The notes under the pieces: model-generated
What the model was told of the DNA's origin: nothing
Databases searched by the model: none
Seen by the model: only the letters and a program-made list of their open reading frames with translations
Shown here: one piece after another, positions 27,689-35,214 of the stretch
Layout of the letters: every line of letters begins with the position of its first letter
How positions within the stretch are numbered: the stretch's first letter is position 1
Origin: Pseudoalteromonas arabiensis
GTDB lineage: Bacteria; Pseudomonadota; Gammaproteobacteria; Enterobacterales; Alteromonadaceae
Assembly: GCF_001550155.1 (NCBI RefSeq)
Contig: NZ_LRUF01000021.1
Span: 611,875-675,874 of the forward strand
DNA length: 64,000 nucleotides
Direction: 5' to 3'
Made by a program: the position numbers and the translations under genes

Positions 27689-29485
27689 ATGAAAAAAATG
27701 ACAAATTTGAATCTGACTTACCTAAATTGCTGTTTAATATTCACTGGGATGTTGATCAACACACACGCATCAGCGGCCAGTTTAACTAAGCTCACAAAAG
27801 AAATTAAAAACTATAAACCAGTTACGCAAAAAAGGCTGAATGAAGCAGACCCAAAAGACTGGCTACTACCCAAAGGCAATTATGAAGGATGGATGTATAG
27901 CAAGCTGACGCAAATAAACAAAAAGAATGTTAAGTCTTTAAAGCCAGTATGGACGTACTCAACAAACTTAGATTCTGGTCACGAAGCCCCTGCCCAAGTA
28001 AACAATGGCGTTATGTTTGTTTCTACGCCTTACAATCATGTAATTGCGTTAGACGCTAAAACAGGGCAAGTTTTTTGGCGCTATACGCACGATAACCCTT
28101 ATGACTTATCTGTTATGCACAATACTAGCCGCGGCATCGCTCTGTGGGATGATAAGGTTTACGTAGCAGGACTTGATGGCACGTTAAATGCCCTTGATGC
28201 AAAAACCGGTGAGCGAGTATGCCAAGCACAAATCGGCGACTGGAGCACAGGTGCGTATATCACCTCTGCACCCACACCTGTAAAGGGCAAGATTCTTGTG
28301 GGTCCCTCTGGCGGTGAATATGGTGTCCGTGGTTTTTTGGAAGCTATGGACGCTAAAACATGTAAACAAGCATGGCGCACATACAGTGTACCAGGCCCTG
28401 GAGAGGCAGGACACGAAACGTGGAAAAAAGAAGGTAAACGCCCAGATGCATGGAAGTATGGTGGTGGCAGCATGTGGATGCCAGGTAACTATGATCCAGA
28501 AGCGGACGTACTTTATTGGGGAGTAGGTAACGGTTCACCTTGGTTAGGTGATCAACGCCCAGGGGACAATTTATACGTTGCCTCCTCCATTGCTATGAAC
28601 CCTGACAGTGGCAAAATTGTTGGTCATTTCCAATATCATCACAATGACTCATGGGATTGGGCAGCGATGAATGCGCCTATGCTCGTTAATTTCAAAAAAG
28701 GTAATAAGACGGTTAAAGGCTTAGTCTCTCCCCAGCGTAATGGTTATTTATATTGGCTAGAACGTAGCAATAAGGGGAAAATTAGCTATGTCGAAGGACA
28801 ACCGTTTGTAAAAAATAACGCATTTAAATCATTAGATAAAGAAACTGGACGTCCTACTTATGATTACAAACATGTGCCCGTAACAGGCAAGCGCGTTGAT
28901 TATTGCCCAAGTCTATGGGGCGGGAAAAACTGGCCATATGAAGCCTATAACCCCGAAACAGGCATCATCTACGTTCCTGCCAACAACAATCTTTGTAATT
29001 CTTTTATTGGTAAATTTCAAGATGATGTTGAACCTGCTTCAGGACAGTTCTGGGCTGGTATCGACATACCCGATCTAGATGTTTACCTAGACAATCCTAA
29101 AAAAGGAGTTGGTCAACTACAAGCGTGGAATATCAATACACGTAAAAAAGTTTGGCAACATGACTTTGGCAAAACCATGAATTGGGGCTCTGTACTATCC
29201 ACTGCTGGTGGCATTGTATTTAATGCAGGCACGAACGATCGTATTTTACGCGCGTTTGATTCACAAACTGGCGATGTGCTGTGGGAGTTCCCTCTTAACT
29301 CGACAGCTATTGCCCCACCAGTGAGCTATGAAGTCGATGGGAAGCAATACATTGCCATTACCGCAGGTTACGGTGTGGATGCACATTGGACAAACAGCGT
29401 GCTGGCAGAGAAAGATAAATCAGGCGAGTGGATTGCTGATGTACCTGAAGGTGGCGTGATTTGGGTATTCGCTTTACCCAATTAA
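27689..29485 (+). CDS. PQQ-dependent methanol/ethanol-type alcohol dehydrogenase
   Basis: Periplasmic quinoprotein oxidising an alcohol with PQQ. Signal peptide about 1-29; eight-bladed propeller of 598 residues with tryptophan-docking repeats (VIALDAKTGQVFWRY, LNALDAKTGE). Metal/PQQ residues are E210 in GGEYGVRG, N281 in GNGSPW, and catalytic D323 in SWDWA; residue 325 is Ala, so the extra Asp of lanthanide enzymes (XoxF type) is missing and Ca2+ is predicted. The vicinal Cys pair usually found over PQQ is replaced by V142-M143. No cytochrome domain is fused. First gene of a six-gene operon; a hairpin follows it. Confidence 0.9.
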   Translation: MKKMTNLNLTYLNCCLIFTGMLINTHASAASLTKLTKEIKNYKPVTQKRLNEADPKDWLLPKGNYEGWMYSKLTQINKKNVKSLKPVWTYSTNLDSGHEAPAQVNNGVMFVSTPYNHVIALDAKTGQVFWRYTHDNPYDLSVMHNTSRGIALWDDKVYVAGLDGTLNALDAKTGERVCQAQIGDWSTGAYITSAPTPVKGKILVGPSGGEYGVRGFLEAMDAKTCKQAWRTYSVPGPGEAGHETWKKEGKRPDAWKYGGGSMWMPGNYDPEADVLYWGVGNGSPWLGDQRPGDNLYVASSIAMNPDSGKIVGHFQYHHNDSWDWAAMNAPMLVNFKKGNKTVKGLVSPQRNGYLYWLERSNKGKISYVEGQPFVKNNAFKSLDKETGRPTYDYKHVPVTGKRVDYCPSLWGGKNWPYEAYNPETGIIYVPANNNLCNSFIGKFQDDVEPASGQFWAGIDIPDLDVYLDNPKKGVGQLQAWNINTRKKVWQHDFGKTMNWGSVLSTAGGIVFNAGTNDRILRAFDSQTGDVLWEFPLNSTAIAPPVSYEVDGKQYIAITAGYGVDAHWTNSVLAEKDKSGEWIADVPEGGVIWVFALPN

Positions 29486-29495
29486 TTTACCAACT

Positions 29496-29523
29496 AAGCG
29501 AAAAGCCCGCATGCTTTTCGCTT
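29496..29523 (+). terminator. Hairpin between the dehydrogenase and Rieske genes
   Basis: Arms AAGCGAAAAGC and GCTTTTCGCTT with a six-base loop, followed by TCACG rather than a T tract. Likely a partial terminator or mRNA-processing site that lets the dehydrogenase be expressed above the downstream genes. Confidence 0.5.
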
Positions 29524-29571
29524 TCACGTATTACTAGCTAAGGCGCTAATTTTATAAAATAAAGGTACCTC

Positions 29572-30231
29572 ATGACACAAAATGCATCTTCAAAGAAAAT
29601 CATCGATTTGCCATGCACACAGAAAACTAACGATGACGATTTAGCTCAAAACCACCCCGACAATTATTTTCGTCGTGATTTTGTAAAATATCTCGCTATC
29701 GCCATCCCAATAGTTAATCTGCCTTTAAGCACTGGGGTAAATGCAACCACTAAACCTGAAAGACGTCCTCCCCAAGCAGGAGATCGACTCACTTACTTTC
29801 AAAAATCAAAACGTGGGCAGATTATTAAGCTGTCGGATTTAAAAGAATTAGACAAACCTCTGCTGGTTGTTCCTTTCGATGTTGAAAATAATGTGGTTAA
29901 AGATGGCTCTCGCTACAACCAAATACTGCTTCAAAAGTTACCCAGTGAATTACTCTCAGCAGCAACAAAAAAACTTTCAGACCAAGGTGTTATCGCTTAT
30001 TCAGCAATTTGCACACATGCCGGTTGCCCTGTCACCGGGTGGATGGCTGATGAAAAAAACTACATGTGCCCTTGTCACCAATCTGTTTTTAATCCTAAAG
30101 ATAGCGGCGTGGTTGTGTCAGGTCCTGCTACACGAGGGTTACCTGCAATTGGGCTAAAAATTGAAGCCGATGAAATTATCCTAACCAATACATTTAATAG
30201 CTGGATTGGTTTTGGCAAAAGACCCAAATAA
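29572..30231 (+). CDS. Tat-exported Rieske [2Fe-2S] protein
   Basis: Periplasmic electron-transfer protein. Twin-arginine signal RRDFVKY at residues 34-40 followed by a hydrophobic stretch (41-57), preceded by an unusually long 33-residue n-region. Cluster ligands are C147-T-H149 and C166-P-C-H169; C152 and C168 fit the disulphide of bc1-type high-potential Rieske proteins. 219 residues, but no cytochrome b or c1 genes are nearby, so it is not an ordinary bc1 subunit. It lies 86 bp after the PQQ dehydrogenase and is a candidate electron acceptor for it. Related to Rieske proteins such as arsenite oxidase small subunits only in fold. Confidence 0.85.
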   Translation: MTQNASSKKIIDLPCTQKTNDDDLAQNHPDNYFRRDFVKYLAIAIPIVNLPLSTGVNATTKPERRPPQAGDRLTYFQKSKRGQIIKLSDLKELDKPLLVVPFDVENNVVKDGSRYNQILLQKLPSELLSAATKKLSDQGVIAYSAICTHAGCPVTGWMADEKNYMCPCHQSVFNPKDSGVVVSGPATRGLPAIGLKIEADEIILTNTFNSWIGFGKRPK

Positions 30232-30243
30232 TGGAGAAGCGTC

Positions 30244-30705
30244 ATGAATATTCAAAAAAATTTACTCAATTTAACAACCCTAATTATCACTATTTTAATG
30301 CCGATGAAAGTGCTTGGTGCGGCTAAACCTATAACCGGTGTGAGCTGCCAAGAAGGCTTTTATATTCTTACACCAGATAAACATATCCATTGGATAAGGG
30401 ATCAACAAAAAGAGCGCACGCTTGTTTATTCTGAAGGTGACGATATTTATGCCATGGCTGAATGTGGCACAGGCGTAATAACAGTATTTGAAAACAAACA
30501 GTTGCAAACACCCCACTATAGCGCTTATTACAGTCCTAACTGTAGGAATATTGGCGTAGAAGTAGGTGAAACAAAAAGCATTTATCAAGGCGAAGTTAAA
30601 ATAAATCACATACAAGCAACACCTAAAAGCCTAAAAATACGCCTTGCTAACAATGCACTTTTTAGTAGTAATAGCTGTACTGATCTTGTGATGCAAAGCG
30701 AGTAA
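30244..30705 (+). CDS. Exported protein of unknown function in the PQQ operon
   Basis: 153 residues with an N-terminal signal (about 1-25, ending VLGA). The mature part has four cysteines (about residues 35, 79, 99 and 145) that could form two disulphides, and looks beta-rich. Starts 12 bp after the Rieske stop behind GGAG and ends three bases before the next gene. No family recognised. Its position suggests a periplasmic accessory of the dehydrogenase or the Rieske protein. Confidence 0.65.
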   Translation: MNIQKNLLNLTTLIITILMPMKVLGAAKPITGVSCQEGFYILTPDKHIHWIRDQQKERTLVYSEGDDIYAMAECGTGVITVFENKQLQTPHYSAYYSPNCRNIGVEVGETKSIYQGEVKINHIQATPKSLKIRLANNALFSSNSCTDLVMQSE

Positions 30706-30708
30706 GCA

Positions 30709-33700
30709 ATGAAAGACACACATTATTACATTGCTTTCACTCTAAGCGCTTTAGCAGCAGCCTGTTTGTTTAATTACTCAGCGGCAAGTAACAAAGAAAA
30801 TGAAGAAGAACAATCACTTAAGCAACTGCTAAACACCCTAAATGAGAGCTATAAGTTAACAGTTGATGTAACCGCTCCTCGTTTGAATACACCCATGTTT
30901 ACACTAGGAATGGAGTTATTTTTTAGCAAAGCGTTAAGTGGCAATCAAGATGTAGCCTGTGCAAGCTGTCACCACCCATATCTAGCTGGCGGTGACAGCC
31001 TTAGCCTACCCATAGGTGAAGCCCCCTATGATGAGGATATAATTGGCCCTGGCCGCTGGCATGACTGGCAACGCTCAGCAGATCCAAAAGCAGATGGTGC
31101 TCCGAATGTAGCAAGGCATTCACAAACAATTATTAATGCTTCTTTGTACAAAGAAGCCATGTTTTATGATGGCCGTATTTTTGTACTTGAAAATGATATT
31201 CGCATAGCGGATACCCCTCTACCTCACCGCACCCCTGACAGTAATTTATGGCAAGGAGATCAGTTAGCAGGAAAAAACTTACTCGCAACACAAGCTCGTT
31301 TTCCTGTTGTTTCAAGTGATGAAATGCGAGGCTATACATTCGCAGCTGCCAGCACCAATGAAGACACCCGACACAAACTAACAAAACGCTTACAGCAACA
31401 CGATAAAAACCAACAATGGCTTAAGCTATTTCGCAATGCCTTTAATGATTTACATGCCGCACCAGAGCAGCTTTTTACCTTTGCGAATATTACAACCGCA
31501 ATTTCTTACTACCAATCAACCCAACTATTAATTAACACTCCGTGGTTTAATTACCTTAACGGAGAGAGTGATGCAATGACTCCCAGCCAAAAACGGGGGG
31601 CACAGTTATTCTTGAAGTCAGCTAAACAAGGTGGTGCTGGCTGTATAGAATGTCACACGCCCCCTATTTTTTCTGACGAGAAATTTCACAACATTGCTGC
31701 GGTACAGGTAGGTCGCGGCAAACAGCCTAATGGGGAAGACTACGGTCGACGAGGAGTTACACAAAAAGACGACGATCGCTATAAATTTAGAACGCCATCT
31801 CTGTTAAATGTTGCAGTAACAGCACCCTACACTCACTCTGGTGCATTTATAAATTTAGAGTCGATTATTAAGCACCACCTTGATCCTGCCAAGTCGTTGC
31901 AGAATTTTGATTACAGCTTTGCTGACAATCCACAACTAAGTTATGTCGCGAGCTTGTTACCAAATAGCAAACTCAATTCTCACCGTGCACTAGAGCAATT
32001 ACAAAATGAACAACAAAAAGGAGTCAGCTTACTGGCATCAGGCATTACCTTATCTGACGCTCAGCTATCTGATTTAATTGCCTTTTTAAATAGCCTCACC
32101 GACCCTTGCATCAATAGTCGAGAGTGTATGTCTCAATGGGTGCCCACGGAAACGGATAAAGCACCAGATATACACCGTTTAAACGCACGCTTTAAACGCT
32201 TTACAGCGCCGCCTAAGCCAATAAGCAGAATATCTCACACAGAAAGTAATTTGCCGCAAATGTCATTCGACAAAGCGAATATTAAGCCGGCGTTATTATT
32301 AAGTGATATGGAATTTGGCTGTAAGTCCCGTGCTTCAATCGCACCTCAAAACACGAATGCTGCAAAACGTTTTGATGAAGTATCACTGGATGTTGGCATA
32401 AGTCATCAACACCATATAACTTGGCAAAACTACACTCTATCATCAGCGCAACGGCTACTTTTTAGTGGCGGCGTTGCTATGGGTGACATAGATGGTGACT
32501 GCTGGCCTGACATCTTTTTCCCTACAGGTGACGGCGCCCCTGATAAACTATATCAAAATCAGCGTAATGGGCATTTTTCAGATATTAGTCGCTCTTGGGG
32601 TATTACCCAAAAGGAGCTATCCAATGGTGCAGCGATGGTGGACATTGATGGCGATGGTGATTTAGATATTTTCACCTCAAACTTACTTCATCCTCACCTA
32701 CCTTCCGTTAACAGTCAAGTGAACAAACACCCCCACCATCAAAGCCCTACTCTCTATCTTAATGAGCAGCAACAAAGCTTTATAGTGAGTCATGATATTG
32801 GTTTGAATACCCAGCTTACTAGCTGGTCTTTCGCTTTTGCCGACTATGATAAAGATGGGGATATCGATATGCTAACCAACCATTGGCGTGGGCCAGGCCT
32901 TGGTGGCCAGCTTCCTAATCACTTATGGGAAAACACAAGCCAAACAAATGCGCTGACATTTCAAGCGCAAGATGAGACAGCTGGTTTGCTTGATTTGATA
33001 GGAAGTACCGACTTTACTTTTACCTCTAATTTTTCGGATTTTAATAATGACGGTTGGCTAGATTTATTATTTACTGCGGACTTTGAAACCAGCCAAGTCT
33101 ATAAAAACCTGCAAAATGGGCGGTTTGAAAAAGTGACGCATGAACACACGATTCATGATCAAAATGGAATGGGCGCAGCCATAGCTGATTTTGATAACAA
33201 TGGCTCATTAGACTGGTTTGTAAGCAGTATTTGGGATCCAAATGGTCACCCTGAAGGTAGCTGGGGAGTGATAGGTAATCGTCTATACAGTAACCAAAAT
33301 AATCAGTTTATAGATATCACTGAACAAGCGGGTGTAGACAAAGGGTTATGGGCTTGGGGAGCATGCTTTGCCGATTTTAACAACGATGGCTGGCTAGACC
33401 TATTTCATGTTAATGGTTTTGATCTGCCCAAACAGTTAAGCAAACGCTTTGCTAACCCTCGCGCTTATCAAAAACTAAAACTCGCTATGGCTGAGTTTGA
33501 AAAAACACACAGCCGCTTATTCATTTCAAATCAAGATGGCACCTTTACAGAACAAAGTAAACTTTGGGGCATTAGCGATCAACTCTCTGGCCGAGGCGTT
33601 GCGTGTGTCGACTATGATCGGGATGGCGATATCGATATTGTAATTAGTAATCATCAACAGGCTCCTTTGCTCTATAAAAATCGACATAATGATGAAAGTA

Positions 33701-34005
33701 AAGACAGTTACCTTTCTATTAGCTTGCGCGATACAACAAAAAATACGCGCGCACTAGGCGCTAAAGTGTACGTTACTGTTGGCGAAACAACTCAATTACA
33801 GGAAGTTCAAGCGGGCGGAAGCTTTCTAAGTGGCACCCCTTCCACCCTGCACTTTGGTTTAGGACAGGCCTCACAAGCTGACACGATCAAAATTGTATGG
33901 CCTGATAAAACAAACACAGTAAGTACTTTTACCAATGTACCTGCCAATCAATTTATTTATATCACTACCGACTTAACAGCTAACCTTAAAAAGTATCGAA
34001 AATAA
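30709..34005 (+). CDS. Di-haem cytochrome c peroxidase fused to FG-GAP/VCBS and ASPIC-UnbV repeats
   Basis: 1,098-residue exported protein. After an N-terminal membrane/signal segment (6-26) the first half is a MauG/CcpA-like di-haem domain: haem sites CASCH (84-88) and CIECH (about 312-316), with GMELFFSKALSGNQDVAC before the first. From about 545 the second half has at least seven Ca-loop repeats (DIDGDCWPD, DIDGDGDLD, DYDKDGDID, DFNNDGWLD, DFDNNGSLD, DYDRDGDID) of an FG-GAP propeller and ends with an ASPIC/UnbV domain (about 1010-1090). Normal di-haem peroxidases have about 320-400 residues. No stop or frameshift separates the halves. It may carry electrons or peroxide reactivity, or oxidise a bound partner. 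Confidence 0.87.
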   Translation: MKDTHYYIAFTLSALAAACLFNYSAASNKENEEEQSLKQLLNTLNESYKLTVDVTAPRLNTPMFTLGMELFFSKALSGNQDVACASCHHPYLAGGDSLSLPIGEAPYDEDIIGPGRWHDWQRSADPKADGAPNVARHSQTIINASLYKEAMFYDGRIFVLENDIRIADTPLPHRTPDSNLWQGDQLAGKNLLATQARFPVVSSDEMRGYTFAAASTNEDTRHKLTKRLQQHDKNQQWLKLFRNAFNDLHAAPEQLFTFANITTAISYYQSTQLLINTPWFNYLNGESDAMTPSQKRGAQLFLKSAKQGGAGCIECHTPPIFSDEKFHNIAAVQVGRGKQPNGEDYGRRGVTQKDDDRYKFRTPSLLNVAVTAPYTHSGAFINLESIIKHHLDPAKSLQNFDYSFADNPQLSYVASLLPNSKLNSHRALEQLQNEQQKGVSLLASGITLSDAQLSDLIAFLNSLTDPCINSRECMSQWVPTETDKAPDIHRLNARFKRFTAPPKPISRISHTESNLPQMSFDKANIKPALLLSDMEFGCKSRASIAPQNTNAAKRFDEVSLDVGISHQHHITWQNYTLSSAQRLLFSGGVAMGDIDGDCWPDIFFPTGDGAPDKLYQNQRNGHFSDISRSWGITQKELSNGAAMVDIDGDGDLDIFTSNLLHPHLPSVNSQVNKHPHHQSPTLYLNEQQQSFIVSHDIGLNTQLTSWSFAFADYDKDGDIDMLTNHWRGPGLGGQLPNHLWENTSQTNALTFQAQDETAGLLDLIGSTDFTFTSNFSDFNNDGWLDLLFTADFETSQVYKNLQNGRFEKVTHEHTIHDQNGMGAAIADFDNNGSLDWFVSSIWDPNGHPEGSWGVIGNRLYSNQNNQFIDITEQAGVDKGLWAWGACFADFNNDGWLDLFHVNGFDLPKQLSKRFANPRAYQKLKLAMAEFEKTHSRLFISNQDGTFTEQSKLWGISDQLSGRGVACVDYDRDGDIDIVISNHQQAPLLYKNRHNDESKDSYLSISLRDTTKNTRALGAKVYVTVGETTQLQEVQAGGSFLSGTPSTLHFGLGQASQADTIKIVWPDKTNTVSTFTNVPANQFIYITTDLTANLKKYRK

Positions 34006-34021
34006 AAAGGAATTGATAAAT

Positions 34022-35170
34022 ATGAATTTAAACCAATGTGTTAACTATCATGATTTTGAAAAACTAGCTAAACAACGCCTACCTAGCCCTATTTATAACT
34101 ATATTGCGGGGGGTGCCGATGATGAAGTAACCATGCGACGCAACACTGAAGCATTTAATCAATGTGATTTAGTGCCCAATGTACTCAGAGGCGTTCAGCA
34201 CGTTGACCTTAGCACCGAAGTTATGGGGCAAAAAATTAAACTACCTATTTATTGTTCTCCAACAGCATTGCAACGCTTATATCATCACCAAGGCGAACAT
34301 GCTGTAGCGGGTGCTGCCGAAAAATTTGGCACCCTATTTGGCGTGTCATCCCTAGGCACCGTATCAATGGAGAAAATAGCAAAAAATTTTGATATTCCTC
34401 AAGTTTATCAGTTTTATTTTCATAAAAATCGCGATTTAAACAAAGCAATGATGGACCGTGCAAAAGCCTGTGGTGTTGAAGTCATGATGTTGACTGTTGA
34501 CTCAATTACAGGTGGAAATAGAGAACGGGATTTACGCACAGGGTTTTCAATTCCTTTCAGGTTAACTATGTCTGGTATGTGGGAGTTTATTCGTAAGCCG
34601 AACTGGGCCATAAACTATTTACTGCATGAAAAGTTTTCGCTCCCGCAACTACAAGAGCACATAGATATGAAAGGAAATAGCTCTTCAATCGGTGACTACT
34701 TTACCAATATGCTAGACCCTTCAATGAACTGGCAAGATGTCGCAGATATGGTCCAGTATTGGAATGGTCAATTTTGCCTTAAAGGTATTATCAGCGTCGA
34801 AGATGCTAAGCGCGCTGTTGAAATAGGCTGCACGGGTATTGTGGTATCAAATCATGGCGGGCGGCAATTAGACGGCTCACGCAGCTCGTTTGATCAACTG
34901 GCTGAGATTGTAGATGCGGTTGGCGATGACATTGATGTGTTATTTGACAGCGGTGTGCAACGAGGCTCACACGTACTCAAAGCGTTGTCGATCGGCGCGA
35001 AAGCGGTTGGGATTGGTCGAATGTATCTTTATGCACTTGCAGCTGCAGGCCAACCAGGCGTTGAGCGAGTACTTGGTTTGATGCAAAGTGAAATTGAGCG
35101 AGATATGAAACTCATGGGCTGTACCAGCATCAGTCAATTACAACGACATCACGTTAAATTTCGACGCTAA
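34022..35170 (+). CDS. FMN-dependent alpha-hydroxy-acid dehydrogenase (LldD/glycolate oxidase family)
   Basis: Oxidises an L-2-hydroxy acid (lactate, glycolate or mandelate type) to the 2-oxo acid, probably at the inner face of the membrane. 382 residues with the usual triose-barrel motifs: YNYIAGGADDE at the N-terminus, LTVDSITGGNRERD (FMN phosphate area), catalytic SNHGGRQLDGS with the active-site His and Arg, and FDSGVQRGSHVLKALSIGA. ATG at 34022 is chosen over the upstream TTG at 34013 because AAAAGG lies nine bases before it. Next to AldA chemistry it completes an aldehyde to hydroxy acid to oxo acid route. Confidence 0.88.
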   Translation: MNLNQCVNYHDFEKLAKQRLPSPIYNYIAGGADDEVTMRRNTEAFNQCDLVPNVLRGVQHVDLSTEVMGQKIKLPIYCSPTALQRLYHHQGEHAVAGAAEKFGTLFGVSSLGTVSMEKIAKNFDIPQVYQFYFHKNRDLNKAMMDRAKACGVEVMMLTVDSITGGNRERDLRTGFSIPFRLTMSGMWEFIRKPNWAINYLLHEKFSLPQLQEHIDMKGNSSSIGDYFTNMLDPSMNWQDVADMVQYWNGQFCLKGIISVEDAKRAVEIGCTGIVVSNHGGRQLDGSRSSFDQLAEIVDAVGDDIDVLFDSGVQRGSHVLKALSIGAKAVGIGRMYLYALAAAGQPGVERVLGLMQSEIERDMKLMGCTSISQLQRHHVKFRR

Positions 35171-35214
35171 TCACCCCCCTAAATACAACAAGATTTACAC
35201 AAAGGAGGTCAACC

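Noticed and set aside
27689..29485. Lanthanide-dependent XoxF methanol dehydrogenase
   Set aside because: The diagnostic extra Asp two residues after the catalytic Asp is Ala (SWDWA), favouring a calcium enzyme; mxa/xox accessory genes are also missing.
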